This document shows, in pieces, positions 44,682-54,059 of a stretch of DNA of 64,000 nucleotides (its first letter is position 1; the number at the start of each line of letters is the position of its first letter). The stretch lies in contig NZ_JAIWYX010000007.1 of the NCBI RefSeq assembly GCF_020251205.1, forward strand, positions 1 through 64,000. The letters run 5' to 3'. Source of the stretch: Arthrobacter sp. M4 (GTDB lineage Bacteria; Actinomycetota; Actinomycetes; Actinomycetales; Micrococcaceae). The notes below the pieces were generated by a model. It was not told the origin of the DNA and made no database searches. It worked only from the letters and a program-made list of their open reading frames with translations. Both the position numbers and the translations under genes were made by a program.

Positions 44682-45869
44682 ATGGCTGAAAGCCTAGGCG
44701 TCGCCGTCATCGGTGCAGGGATGGCCGGGAAAGCCCACGCTGCGGCCTACCGCGCAGCGTCCACTCTCTACAACCCGGTGCTTCCTCCGGTGCGACTCGT
44801 TTCCATCGGCGACGTTAATGCCGAATTCGGCTCCCTCGCCGCCCGGCGCTTCGGCTACGAACGGCACGACACCTCATGGCAGGCCATCGCGGAGGCAGAG
44901 GACATCGACGTTGTCAGCGTCGTCATCGCCAACTCCCTGCACCGCGAAGTGGTGGAGGGCCTGCTGGCAGCCGGCAAGCACGTGCTGTGCGAGAAGCCCC
45001 TGAGCGACTCCATCGAGGATGCCCGCGCAATGGCAGAAGCAGCCCATGCCGCCGAAGCAAAAGGCAACATCGCGCGCATTGGGTTCACCTTCCGTCGCAC
45101 TCCCGGCATTGCCGCCATCCGACAGCTCATCCAGAACGGCACGCTGGGCCGGCCGCTGCACTTCAGCGGCCGCTACTGGACCGACTACGGCTGCAGCCCG
45201 CAGGCGCCCATGAGCTGGCGCTACAAGGGAGGGCCGGGTTCAGGTGCGCTCGCCGACGTCGGAAGCCACCTCGCGTATGTTGGCGAATTCCTTTGCGGTG
45301 ACATCAAGGCCGTCTCCGGCGGCCAGCTGTCCACCGCCATCGCCAAGCGCCCGCTTCCGCTGGGCGCGGTTATGGGTCATGACCATGCCGCAGTCAGTGA
45401 CACTTTCGAGGCTGTGGAGAACGACGACGTTGCCTCCTTCTCGGCCGAATTCGAGCAGTGCATCGGCTCGCTCTCAGTCTCCCGGGTTGCTGCAGGGCAC
45501 GCGAATTCGCTGATGTTCGAGGTGTTCTGCGAGAACGGAGCCGCGTACTTCGACCAGCGCCGTCCGGCTGAAATCGGGCTCTTCCTCTCTGAAGGTCCGT
45601 ACGCGCAGAACGGCTACCGCCAGGTCATCCTCGGCCCGGACCACCCCTACATTGCCGGTGGTTTGGCCATGGATGCGCCCAGCGTTGGCTTCGGCCAGAA
45701 TGACGCCTTCGGCTACCAGGCGCGAGCCTTCCTGGAGGAGGTGGCCGGCAGGCCCGAGTCCGAGTCCCTGCCCCGTTGCGCCACGTTCGACGAAGGCGTG
45801 CGGAACATGGAGATCCTTGGCGCTGTGGCAGCCTCCGCCGGGAACAATGGAGAGAGGATCACGCTGTGA
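44682..45869 (+). CDS. Gfo/Idh/MocA-family sugar oxidoreductase
   Basis: A 395-residue NAD(P)-dependent dehydrogenase. The Rossmann loop is VAVIGAGMAGKAHAAAYR, the catalytic Lys is in HVLCEKPLSDSIEDARAM (EKP motif), and the C-terminal beta-sheet domain includes MSWRYKGGPGSGALADVGSHLAYVGEF, with the catalytic Asp/His. It oxidises or reduces a sugar, polyol or inositol; the substrate is unknown. AAGGAGA lies directly before ATG 44682. The stop overlaps the next GTG start. Confidence 0.9.
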   Translation: MAESLGVAVIGAGMAGKAHAAAYRAASTLYNPVLPPVRLVSIGDVNAEFGSLAARRFGYERHDTSWQAIAEAEDIDVVSVVIANSLHREVVEGLLAAGKHVLCEKPLSDSIEDARAMAEAAHAAEAKGNIARIGFTFRRTPGIAAIRQLIQNGTLGRPLHFSGRYWTDYGCSPQAPMSWRYKGGPGSGALADVGSHLAYVGEFLCGDIKAVSGGQLSTAIAKRPLPLGAVMGHDHAAVSDTFEAVENDDVASFSAEFEQCIGSLSVSRVAAGHANSLMFEVFCENGAAYFDQRRPAEIGLFLSEGPYAQNGYRQVILGPDHPYIAGGLAMDAPSVGFGQNDAFGYQARAFLEEVAGRPESESLPRCATFDEGVRNMEILGAVAASAGNNGERITL

Positions 45870-46885
45870 AGCTTGGTGTCTACAACGCAATCCTGCACGA
45901 CCGTCCCCTTCCGGAGGCATTGAAGGTCATTGCAGACCTTGGGCTGACCGGAATCGAAATCAATACCGGCGGCTTCCTGCCCGCGGTCCACGTCCCAACC
46001 ATGGACCAGATTCTGGAAAGCGATGCAGCCCGGGACGACTACTTGGCGATCTTCGATGGCACCGGTGTGTCCATTGCTGGTCTCAACTGCAACGGCAACC
46101 CGCTGCATCCCAAGCCCGAGATCGGGGAGAAGCACGCCGAGGACATCCGCCGGTCGATCCGCCTCGCTGAACGCCTGGGCCAGAACCGCGTGGTGACCAT
46201 GTCCGGCCTTCCGGGCGGCGAGCCCGGCGCCACCGTCACCAACTGGGTGGTTAACGCTTGGAATTCCGCGGCGCTCGACGTTCTGGATTACCAGTGGGGC
46301 GTTGCGGCTGAATTCTGGCGGCAGACGGACCGCCTGGCCGCCGATCACGGCGTCAAGGTCGCCCTGGAACTGCACCCGCAGAACATCGTGTTCAACACAG
46401 CGGATGTCTACAAGCTCATCGAGCTGACCGGTGCCACCCATGTTGGCGTGGAGCTGGATGCTTCCCACCTGTTCTGGCAGCAGATGGACCCGGTGACAGT
46501 TGTCCGCGAACTCGGCTCGCTGGTCTTCCAGGCCGCAGCTAAAGATGTCAGGGTAAATAAGGACAACGCAGCGCTCTACGGTGTGCTGGACAATAGCTTC
46601 CGCCGTCTCTCGCCGGGGGAGAACCGCACCAACCTCGGCGGAAACGAGTGGGCCAACGAGTGGCCCAAGAATTCCGCCTGGGACTTCGTCGCGCTGGGCC
46701 GTGGCCACGATGCTGCCTATTGGACGGAGTTCCTTCGCGCCCTTCACGACGTGGACCCGGGCATGCTGGTCAACATCGAGCATGAGGACGTTTCGCTCGG
46801 CCGGATCGAAGGGCTGGAAGTGGCGGCTAAGGTCCTGCTGGAAGCGGATGCGGCCTTGGAGGCTTCGTTGAACCCCGCGGTCTAA
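45866..46885 (+). CDS. Sugar phosphate isomerase/epimerase (xylose-isomerase-like barrel)
   Basis: A 339-residue AP-endonuclease-2/xylose-isomerase-like TIM barrel. KVIADLGLTGIEINTGGFLP begins the barrel, and metal ligands are in VALELHPQNIVF (Glu), GVELDASHLFWQQMDP (Asp, His) and VNIEHEDVSLGRIEGL (Glu). It starts at GTG 45866, overlapping the oxidoreductase stop by four bases. The pair resembles inositol- or keto-sugar-degrading modules, but the exact step is not clear. Confidence 0.88.
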   Translation: MKLGVYNAILHDRPLPEALKVIADLGLTGIEINTGGFLPAVHVPTMDQILESDAARDDYLAIFDGTGVSIAGLNCNGNPLHPKPEIGEKHAEDIRRSIRLAERLGQNRVVTMSGLPGGEPGATVTNWVVNAWNSAALDVLDYQWGVAAEFWRQTDRLAADHGVKVALELHPQNIVFNTADVYKLIELTGATHVGVELDASHLFWQQMDPVTVVRELGSLVFQAAAKDVRVNKDNAALYGVLDNSFRRLSPGENRTNLGGNEWANEWPKNSAWDFVALGRGHDAAYWTEFLRALHDVDPGMLVNIEHEDVSLGRIEGLEVAAKVLLEADAALEASLNPAV

Positions 46886-46890
46886 CCATC

Positions 46891-46951
46891 CGCGAGATGA
46901 CAGTTAATGCCCGTGTCGGGACCAGACATTGGCATTAACTGTCATCTCGCG
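46891..46951. terminator. Bidirectional terminator with 21-bp perfect stem
   Basis: Bases 46891-46911 pair without mismatch with 46931-46951 around a 19-base loop. It begins five bases after the isomerase stop and touches the stop of the convergent aldehyde dehydrogenase gene. Confidence 0.9.
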
Positions 46952-48325
46952 CTACCGGCGGCGGGTCAACATCTTCAGCACGCTCTCCTTTACTGCGTTG
47001 TACGGCGGATAAGCGAAGCGGAGCGTGTCCGGGCGCAGCGGTTTGTTGAGGGTGGACCGTTCGTGCGAAAAGGTCCGGACGGAATGTTCCCCGTGATAGG
47101 CGCCCATTCCGCTGCCCCCTACACCGCCGAAAGGGAGTCCTGGAACGGAAAGGTGGGCAGCAGGAACGTCGTAATTCAGTGCGCCGGAGGATGTCCTTTC
47201 GGCGAAAGCCCGCCGGGTTTCGCTCGCGGCTCCGAATAGATACAGCGCAAGGGGCTTAGGGCCGGTGTTGATATGGCGGATAGCCTCGTCCTGCCCGTTG
47301 ACCGCCACCAAGGGCAGGATTGGTCCAAAGATTTCTTCCTTCATAACGGCGTCTTCCGCATCCGGCCGCACGAGCGTTGGGGCAAAGTAACGGGTGGCCG
47401 CCTCTCGCTGACCGCCGTGGACCACAGTGGTTCGGTCGACCAGGCTAGACAGCCTGTCGAAGTGCCGCGCGTCAACGATTCGTCCGTACGAAGCACTGGA
47501 GGCGGGATCGCTCCCGAACAGGCGGGTGATCGCCAGCTTGAGTTCCCTTTCAAGGGAGTCGAGGAGTGCCGGTTCCGCCATGACGTAATCCGGAGCCACA
47601 CACGTCTGTCCGGCGTTCATGAACCTCGCCCAGGCTATCCGCGTGGCAGTTTGTGCCAGGTTCCTGCTGTCGGCTACATAAGCTGGGCACTTTCCTCCCA
47701 GCTCAAGGGTCACTGGGGTTAGGTTCTCTGCCGCCGCCCGCATGACTGCACGCGCAGCGTCATGGCCTCCGGTGAAGAAGACATGGTCAAAGCGTTCAGC
47801 GAGCAGAGCCGTCGCCTCGGGGACCGCACCCTCCACAACTTCCGCATACGGAGCCAGGTATTCCCGGACCAGCCGGGCCAAGATGGCAGAAGTTGCCGGA
47901 GCGAGTTCGCTTGGCTTAAGAACGGCGGTATTTCCAGCAGCCAACGCTCCGGCAAGTGGCGAAAGTGTCAGGTTGACCGGATAGTTCCACGGTCCGATGA
48001 CCAAGACGGTTCCCAAAGGTGTCAGTTCGGTCCATGCCTTCGCGGGCAGCAGCACCCGCGGTACGGGAACCGGGCGGGGGCGGAGCCAACGCTCCAGGTT
48101 TCGTTCGATGTGCGCAATCTCGCTCAATGTGAAGCCGATTTCCGTTGCCAGCGACTCGCCGCGGGGCTTTCCCAGGTCTTCCTGTAGTGCGCGGACAAAA
48201 TCGTCTTGGTGCTCGGTCAGCATCTTGCGCATGTTGAGGAGGACTTTTAGCCGGACGGAAAGCGGCTGGCCACTGCCGCCCGCAAATACAGCACGGGCAC
48301 GGGAAACGGTGGAAGCTGCATCCAT
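46952..48325 (-). CDS. Aldehyde dehydrogenase, class 3 type
   Basis: A 457-residue NAD(P)-dependent enzyme shorter than usual ALDHs, as in class 3 (fatty or aromatic aldehydes). VLVIGPWNYPVNLTLSPLAGALAAGNTAVLKPSE is the cofactor site, VFFTGGHDAARAVMRAAAENLTPVTLELGGKCPA carries the general-base Glu, and MNAGQTCVAPDYVM has the nucleophilic Cys. PGLPFGGVGGSGMGAYHG near the end fits the subfamily. It appears to be a single-gene unit. Confidence 0.88.
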   Translation of the reverse strand: MDAASTVSRARAVFAGGSGQPLSVRLKVLLNMRKMLTEHQDDFVRALQEDLGKPRGESLATEIGFTLSEIAHIERNLERWLRPRPVPVPRVLLPAKAWTELTPLGTVLVIGPWNYPVNLTLSPLAGALAAGNTAVLKPSELAPATSAILARLVREYLAPYAEVVEGAVPEATALLAERFDHVFFTGGHDAARAVMRAAAENLTPVTLELGGKCPAYVADSRNLAQTATRIAWARFMNAGQTCVAPDYVMAEPALLDSLERELKLAITRLFGSDPASSASYGRIVDARHFDRLSSLVDRTTVVHGGQREAATRYFAPTLVRPDAEDAVMKEEIFGPILPLVAVNGQDEAIRHINTGPKPLALYLFGAASETRRAFAERTSSGALNYDVPAAHLSVPGLPFGGVGGSGMGAYHGEHSVRTFSHERSTLNKPLRPDTLRFAYPPYNAVKESVLKMLTRRR

Positions 48326-48455
48326 AGGGAAAATCTACGCCGGCCGTTCCAAGGAATCTCTTGACTTCCGAATACTTAAGCGAACACTCAAACGGCCTCC
48401 TCGACGCGCTGCCGGCCTACGTGGAAAACGTCTAGGACCAATCCACGCTGGATGC

Positions 48456-48487
48456 AAGGGTTCGGGGGACCATGCCCCCGAACCCTT
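48456..48487 (-). terminator. Terminator after the DHA2 pump gene
   Basis: AAGGGTTCGGGGG (48456-48468) pairs perfectly with CCCCCGAACCCTT (48475-48487), 13 bp with a 6-base loop, 50 bp past the pump's stop on the minus strand. The rest of 48326-48537 shows no gene I can support. Confidence 0.8.
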
Positions 48488-48537
48488 CGGCGTCAGCAGG
48501 CCTTGCGCCATCGGCGGGACGGACCTCGTCGCCTAAG

Positions 48538-50076
48538 TCACTTTGCCACCGGCACCTGCCGCAGCTTGACCGCGCACAGCAGGGCCGCCGTCGTCATTAA
48601 GGCCAGCGCGATTGCAGATGTGACGTGGACGCCTGATTCAAAGGCTGTGCGGGCAGCTGCCTCGAGGGCGTGGCGGGCCGGATCCGGCAAGGCGTTGGCC
48701 ACGTCCAGCGCGCCGGCCAGGGTTTCCCTGGCGCGGCCGGCGTCGGCTTGCGTAAGTCCGGCGGGAAGCGCGAGGTTGTGCTGGTACGACGCCGTCAGCA
48801 GCGATCCCAGCACGGCAGTACCCATGAGCGAGCCCACTTCGTATCCGGTTTCCGAAATCGCCGAAGCGGCCCCCGCCTTCCCAGCCGGTACGGACCCGAG
48901 GATGAGATCGTTGGAGATGGTCTCGGCGGAGCCAACCCCGACGGCGAGAATCACCATGGCGGTCAGCAGCCACACCGGGCCGCCGGAATGGTCGCCGGCA
49001 CCGGCTATCAGGTAGCCGCTCGCGCTGAGCGCGAGCCCGCCCGACACCACGGCACCAGGCCGTACGTGCCGGACGAGTGGGACAACCACAAAACCGGCAA
49101 CGATCATGGCGATCAGAGCGGGCACCATGGCGAGCCCTGCATTCATTGGTGAGCGGCCCTCGACGAGTTGCAGGTGCTGGGCAAAAAAGAAAATGAACCC
49201 GTTGAGGGAGAACAGGGACAGCACATTCGCAATGATCGACGTACTGAAGACGCGGTTGCGGAACAGCGCCATGTCAAGCAAGGGGGAGTCCGCCATGAGC
49301 TGCCGGCGCACAAAGGCCCATCCCATCAGGATGCCAAACAGGATCAGCGCCGCGGGCAGGAGGCCGAAGCCCTCTGTGGCGGCGACCTTGATTCCATAGA
49401 CGGCAGGAGCCATCGCCAGCATCGACAGCACAATGCTGGGAACGTCTACGCGTCCGGGATTCGCATCCTTGGATTCTGGAATAAGGGATGGTCCGGCAGC
49501 CAGCAGCGGGAGCAACAGCGGCACCGCGACGAGGAACACCGCGCCCCACCAGAACTGCGCTACAAGCCAGCCACCCAGTATCGGCCCCAGGGCTGCGCCG
49601 CCGGAGAAGCTCGCAGCCCAGATGGCGATAGCAAGCCGACGCCTTCCTGCATCAACAAAGATGTTCCGGATCAAAGACAGGGTAGACGGCATCAGCATGG
49701 CACCGAATAGGCCCAGGACCGCTCGTCCGGCAAGAAGCCATTCGGCTGTGGGTGAGAACGCCATGGCCACCGATACTGCGCTGAACCCAGTGCTCCCGAT
49801 CAACAACAGCCTGCGCCGGCCGATCCTGTCACCCAGATTGCCCATCGAGACGAGGAGCGCCGCAAGTACCAGGGCGTAGGCATCCACAATCCACAGCAGT
49901 TGCACCCCGCTTGCCCGCAGGGTCCGGGCAATTTCCGGAAGCGCGAAGGTGAGCGCCGTGTTGTCCACGGCAACAAGCAAGACGGGAAACATCAAGAGCG
50001 CCAAGGCGGACCAATCCCGCCACGAAGCTGAACTGAGCGTGGTCGGTGAGTGCTGACGGATGGACTGTACGGACAT
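48538..50076 (-). CDS. MFS drug efflux pump, DHA2 (14-span) family
   Basis: A 512-residue EmrB/QacA-type drug:H+ antiporter. LVAVDNTALTFALPEIARTLRASGVQLLWIVDAYALVLAALLVSMGNLGDRIGRRRLLL includes span 1, the MFS motif GNLGDRIGRRR and span 2. GAALGPILGGWLVAQFWWGAVFLVAVP is motif C, diagnostic of antiporters. The pair of extra central spans accounts for the length. It is divergent from a TetR gene across a perfect palindrome, the usual pump-repressor layout. ATG 50076 is used; the ribosome-binding site is poor, and the longer frame to 50169 runs through the operator. Confidence 0.9.
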   Translation of the reverse strand: MSVQSIRQHSPTTLSSASWRDWSALALLMFPVLLVAVDNTALTFALPEIARTLRASGVQLLWIVDAYALVLAALLVSMGNLGDRIGRRRLLLIGSTGFSAVSVAMAFSPTAEWLLAGRAVLGLFGAMLMPSTLSLIRNIFVDAGRRRLAIAIWAASFSGGAALGPILGGWLVAQFWWGAVFLVAVPLLLPLLAAGPSLIPESKDANPGRVDVPSIVLSMLAMAPAVYGIKVAATEGFGLLPAALILFGILMGWAFVRRQLMADSPLLDMALFRNRVFSTSIIANVLSLFSLNGFIFFFAQHLQLVEGRSPMNAGLAMVPALIAMIVAGFVVVPLVRHVRPGAVVSGGLALSASGYLIAGAGDHSGGPVWLLTAMVILAVGVGSAETISNDLILGSVPAGKAGAASAISETGYEVGSLMGTAVLGSLLTASYQHNLALPAGLTQADAGRARETLAGALDVANALPDPARHALEAAARTAFESGVHVTSAIALALMTTAALLCAVKLRQVPVAK

Positions 50077-50080
50077 AATC

Positions 50081-50110
50081 GAAACTATACCGTCTGGACG
50101 GTATAGTTTC
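50081..50110. promoter_or_regulatory. TetR operator between pump and repressor
   Basis: GAAACTATACCGT and ACGGTATAGTTTC form a perfect 13-bp inverted repeat around CTGG. It begins four bases upstream of the pump start codon and lies 53 bases before the TetR gene, so one bound dimer pair could silence both. Confidence 0.85.
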
Positions 50111-50162
50111 AAAACGACATGAGGTTTCCGGTTCGACGCCGCGCACGAGAGATGATGGAGCC

Positions 50163-50702
50163 ATGCCACGTAAACCGGTTGCCAAGGACGCCGTACTGGA
50201 CGCCTTCGAGGCGCTCCTGATCGAAGTGGGGGAGCGCGCCGCCACGCTTGACGCAGTTGCGCGACGGGCAGGTGTCTCCAAGGGTGGCCTGCTCTATCAC
50301 TTCCCCAACAAGGAAGCCTTGATCGGCGCCCTCCTGGAACGAATGGAACTTCTGGCCGCCCAAGACGTCCAGGAGATGGCGACGGCGGAGGAAGGGGCAG
50401 CGGCGTACTTCATCCAGTCCTCCCTCTGGGCGAATTCGCCGCTGGACCGTGTGCTAGTGGCAGCCACAAGGCTGGTGGAAGTGGCCCATGAAGAGACGCG
50501 GATCCGCTTCGCCCGCGTTCAGCAACAATGGTTGGACCTTCTGGTGGACGACGTCGGACCGGACACTGCGGCGGCCGTCCGGTACATGGGGGACGGGCTG
50601 TATTTCAACGCGATGCTGACCGGCGGCCCCGAGGGCCCGGCGCCTGAAGCGAAGGCCGACGTCGGACGCCTCCTTGCCGCCGTCGAGCGCCTCCGCCGCT
50701 AG
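50163..50702 (+). CDS. TetR-family repressor of the adjacent pump
   Basis: A 179-residue regulator. The helix-turn-helix is ALLIEVGERAATLDAVARRAGVSKGGLLYHFPNKEALIGALLERM (about residues 17-61). The ligand domain (TetR_C 37-like) has SSLWANSPLDRVLVAATRLVEVAHEETRIRF. It is divergent from the DHA2 pump and faces a perfect 30-bp palindrome, so it most likely represses the pump and itself until a toxic ligand binds. Confidence 0.92.
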   Translation: MPRKPVAKDAVLDAFEALLIEVGERAATLDAVARRAGVSKGGLLYHFPNKEALIGALLERMELLAAQDVQEMATAEEGAAAYFIQSSLWANSPLDRVLVAATRLVEVAHEETRIRFARVQQQWLDLLVDDVGPDTAAAVRYMGDGLYFNAMLTGGPEGPAPEAKADVGRLLAAVERLRR

Positions 50703-50881
50703 GCCTTCCGGGCGGCAGGCCAAGCGAGCGGCCAGGGTCTTCCGGCAGGAGCGCTAAAGATTGGTTCGCATTTGCGGAGCGGTCACCGGCGTAGGACAAT
50801 TAGACCTTGTGACAGCCGTCTCGCGGCTGGACCGCGCCAACGCCCAGTTGGCAACCAACAACTACATATGCCTTTGATCTG

Positions 50882-51105
50882 CGGCGGGAGAGTCCTGTTG
50901 CATTGCAGCAGGCGCCGTAGGAGCAAATCCTCCCCAGGAATCTCTCAGGCCCCTGTACCGCCGCGGCAAGGCAACTCTGGAAAGCAGTTCGCATTCAACC
51001 CACGCCTCAGGCGGGGTAACGATGCGCGCTCACCGACGGTGCAAGCGGGCCTTGGCAAGGCCATGAAACGCGGAAACTCTCAGGTCCAAGACAGAGCGGG
51101 GAGGA
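50882..51105 (+). ncRNA. Tandem glycine riboswitch
   Basis: Two glycine aptamers lie in a row upstream of gcvP. Aptamer 1 (about 50882-50985) has GGGAGAGTCC, the core GGCGCCGTAGGAGCAAA and AATCTCTCAGGCC, closing with ACTCTGG. Aptamer 2 (about 50990-51105) has the core CACCGACGGTGCAAG and ACTCTCAGGTCCAAGACAG. Binding of glycine is expected to turn on the cleavage-system genes. Exact ends are estimates. The 50703-50881 stretch before it holds the promoter and no gene. Confidence 0.88.
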
Positions 51106-51156
51106 ATCCGAATCACTGTGGCGTACCTAACGCCGCCTGAGTAATGGAGTTCCTTC

Positions 51157-54048
51157 GTGACGGTTAGTTCAGCCTCCACAACTTTCGTCGACCGGCATAT
51201 TGGCGCGCGCCGCCAGGCCGATATAGACACGATGCTCAAGGCCGTCGGTTATGACAGCGTCGAGTCCCTTGTGGATACCGCGGTTCCCAACGACATTCGC
51301 CAGGACAAGCCACTCTCGCTGGTGGGCAGCAACGAGGCCCTGAGCGAAGTTGAGGTGCTTGCCGAGCTGCGAAAGCTTGCGGCGAAGAACAAGACGGCGG
51401 TCCAGATGATCGGCCAGGGGTATTACGACACGGTCACTCCGCCGGTGATCCGCCGCAATATCCTCGAATCCCCGGCCTGGTACACCGCCTACACGCCGTA
51501 TCAGCCGGAGATCTCCCAGGGCCGTCTCGAGGCGCTCCTGAACTTCCAGACCATGGTGCAGGACCTGGTTGGCCTGCCCATCGCCAACGCTTCGCTTTTG
51601 GATGAAGCCACGGCGGTGGCCGAGGCCGTGTTGCTGATGCGCCGCGCCAACAAGTCGAAATCAGAAACAGGCGGGAAGACCGTCCTTGACTCTGATCTTC
51701 TTCCGCAGACCATCGCCATTGTGAAGGGCCGCGCGGAGGCTCTTGGTTTTGAGGTGGAGGTCGCCGACCTGTCCCAGGGCCTCCCTGACGGCGAGATCAA
51801 CGGCGTTGTGCTGCAGCAGCCGGGCGTGTCCGGCCGGGTCTTCGACCACTCGGCCGTGATCGCTGAGGCCAAAGAGCGCGGCGCCCTGGTCACCGTCGCC
51901 GCCGACCTGCTGGCGCTGACGCTGATCACGCCTCCGGGCGAGCAGGGCGCCGACATTGCGGTCGGTTCGGCGCAGCGCTTCGGCGTCCCGCTGTTCTATG
52001 GGGGCCCGCATGCTGCCTACATGGCTGTCCGCATGGGCCTGGAGCGTTCGCTGCCCGGCCGACTGGTGGGCGTTTCCAAGGACTCCGCCGGTGTCCCGGC
52101 CTACCGCCTGGCGCTGCAGACGCGCGAGCAGCACATCCGCCGCGAGAAGGCCACGTCCAACATCTGCACGGCCCAGGCACTGCTGGCGATCGTGGCATCG
52201 ATGTACGCCGTGTACCACGGCCCGGACGGACTGAAGGCCATTGCCGAGACCACGCATGGCCACGCCCGCACCATTGCTTCCTCGCTTCGGACCGCTGGCT
52301 TGGAGGTGCTGCACGCCAGCTTCTTCGACACCGTCACCGTCCGTGTCCCGGGCCGCGCTGCGGAGGTGGTTGCCGACGCTGAGGCCCGCGGGATCAACCT
52401 GCGCAGCATCGACGCTGACACTGTCGGCATCTCTGCCGATGAGACCACGACGGCGGCAGTCGTCGCCGAGGTCCTCGCCGCCTTTGGCGCGTCCGTGGCT
52501 GACGCGGCTGCAGGCACCGACACCGCGTTTGGGCTGGCTCCCGCCGTCGTACGCTCCAGCGACTACCTTCAGCACCCGGTGTTCAGCACGCACCGCTCGG
52601 AGACCCAGCTGTTGCGTTACATTCGCAAGCTGTCCGACCGGGACCTGGCGCTGGACCGGACCATGATTCCGCTGGGTTCGTGCACCATGAAGCTGAACGC
52701 CACGGCTGAGATGGAAGCCATTTCCTGGCCGGAGTTTGCTTCGATCCACCCGTTCGCGCCGGATTCGCAGACCGAGGGCTGGCGGGAGCTGATCGCTGAC
52801 CTCGAAGCGCAACTGACCGCGATCACCGGCTATGACCAGGTGTCCATCCAGCCGAACGCCGGTTCCCAGGGTGAGTTGGCAGGCCTGTTGGCCATCCGTG
52901 GGTACCACCTGTCCCGCGGCGACGAGCAGCGCAACGTCTGCCTTATCCCGGCTTCCGCGCACGGCACCAACGCCGCTTCGGCGGTGCTGGCGGGCATGAA
53001 GGTGGTTGTGGTGGCCACCGCCGCCGACGGCACCATTGACCACGATGACCTGAAGGCGAAGATCGAGGCCAACAGGGATGTTTTGTCCTGCATCATGATC
53101 ACCTACCCGTCCACGCACGGCGTGTACGACGCCGACGTCCGCGAGGTCTGCGACGCGATCCACGAAGCCGGCGGCCAGGTGTACATCGACGGCGCCAACC
53201 TGAACGCGCTGGTCGGCCTGGCGCAGCCGGGCCAGTTCGGCGGGGACGTGTCCCACCTGAACCTGCACAAGACGTTCTGCATCCCGCATGGCGGCGGCGG
53301 ACCCGGCGTCGGACCGGTTGCCGCGAAGGCGCACCTTGCCCCGTTCATGCCGGGGGATGCCACTAAGTCCGCGCACGAGGACGGTCACGGCGTCGCGATC
53401 TCGGCCTCCCGTTTCGGTTCCGCCGGTGTGCTGCCGATTTCCTGGGCCTATGTGAAGCTGATGGGCGGCGAGGGGCTGACCGAGGCCACCAAGTCCGCGC
53501 TGCTGGCCGCGAACTACGTCGCGTCCCGGCTGAACGAGTACTTCCCGGTGCTCTACACGGGGGAGGGCGGGCTCGTGGCGCACGAGTGCATCCTGGACCT
53601 GCGTGAGCTGACGGCCAAGACCGGCGTGACCGCCGAGGATGTGGCCAAGCGCCTCATCGACTACGGCTTCCACGCCCCCACCCTGGCGTTCCCGGTGGCC
53701 GGGACCCTGATGGTGGAGCCCACCGAGTCCGAGGACCTGGGCGAGATCGACCGCTTCATCGAGGCGATGATTTCCATCCGCAAGGAAATCGACCAGGTGG
53801 CCAATGGCGACTTCACCGTCCAGGACAGCCCGCTGCGCAACGCCCCGCACACCGCGGCCGCCGTCGTGTCCTCCCACTGGGAGCGTTCCTACCCGCGCGA
53901 GCAGGCCGCCTTCCCGGTCCGTTCGCTCAAGCAGGACAAGTACTTCGCGCCCGTTGGCCGCATCGACGGCGCGGCAGGGGACCGCAACCTGGTCTGCGCC
54001 TGCCCACCGCTCGAGGCGTTCGAGGACCACTCCGGCGACGAGAATTAA
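51157..54048 (+). CDS. gcvP: Glycine dehydrogenase (decarboxylating), P-protein
   Basis: A 963-residue full-length P-protein that decarboxylates glycine with PLP and loads the aminomethyl group on the lipoyl arm of GcvH. The N-terminal half has [15 protein letters not shown] and [13 protein letters not shown]. The C-terminal half holds the PLP lysine in [22 protein letters not shown]. Start GTG 51157 follows GGAG. The gene lies 50 bases after the glycine riboswitch and 11 bp before gcvT. Confidence 0.97.
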   Translation: MTVSSASTTFVDRHIGARRQADIDTMLKAVGYDSVESLVDTAVPNDIRQDKPLSLVGSNEALSEVEVLAELRKLAAKNKTAVQMIGQGYYDTVTPPVIRRNILESPAWYTAYTPYQPEISQGRLEALLNFQTMVQDLVGLPIANASLLDEATAVAEAVLLMRRANKSKSETGGKTVLDSDLLPQTIAIVKGRAEALGFEVEVADLSQGLPDGEINGVVLQQPGVSGRVFDHSAVIAEAKERGALVTVAADLLALTLITPPGEQGADIAVGSAQRFGVPLFYGGPHAAYMAVRMGLERSLPGRLVGVSKDSAGVPAYRLALQTREQHIRREKATSNICTAQALLAIVASMYAVYHGPDGLKAIAETTHGHARTIASSLRTAGLEVLHASFFDTVTVRVPGRAAEVVADAEARGINLRSIDADTVGISADETTTAAVVAEVLAAFGASVADAAAGTDTAFGLAPAVVRSSDYLQHPVFSTHRSETQLLRYIRKLSDRDLALDRTMIPLGSCTMKLNATAEMEAISWPEFASIHPFAPDSQTEGWRELIADLEAQLTAITGYDQVSIQPNAGSQGELAGLLAIRGYHLSRGDEQRNVCLIPASAHGTNAASAVLAGMKVVVVATAADGTIDHDDLKAKIEANRDVLSCIMITYPSTHGVYDADVREVCDAIHEAGGQVYIDGANLNALVGLAQPGQFGGDVSHLNLHKTFCIPHGGGGPGVGPVAAKAHLAPFMPGDATKSAHEDGHGVAISASRFGSAGVLPISWAYVKLMGGEGLTEATKSALLAANYVASRLNEYFPVLYTGEGGLVAHECILDLRELTAKTGVTAEDVAKRLIDYGFHAPTLAFPVAGTLMVEPTESEDLGEIDRFIEAMISIRKEIDQVANGDFTVQDSPLRNAPHTAAAVVSSHWERSYPREQAAFPVRSLKQDKYFAPVGRIDGAAGDRNLVCACPPLEAFEDHSGDEN

Positions 54049-54059
54049 GGACTCCACAA

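Noticed and set aside
48360..48434. 23-residue ORF from TTG 48372 with AAGGA upstream
   Set aside because: It is too short, starts with TTG and has no context; I could not separate it from chance.
51661..54057. 798-residue minus-strand ORF opposite gcvP
   Set aside because: It is a GC-driven shadow; gcvP on the other strand has full family motifs and the riboswitch.
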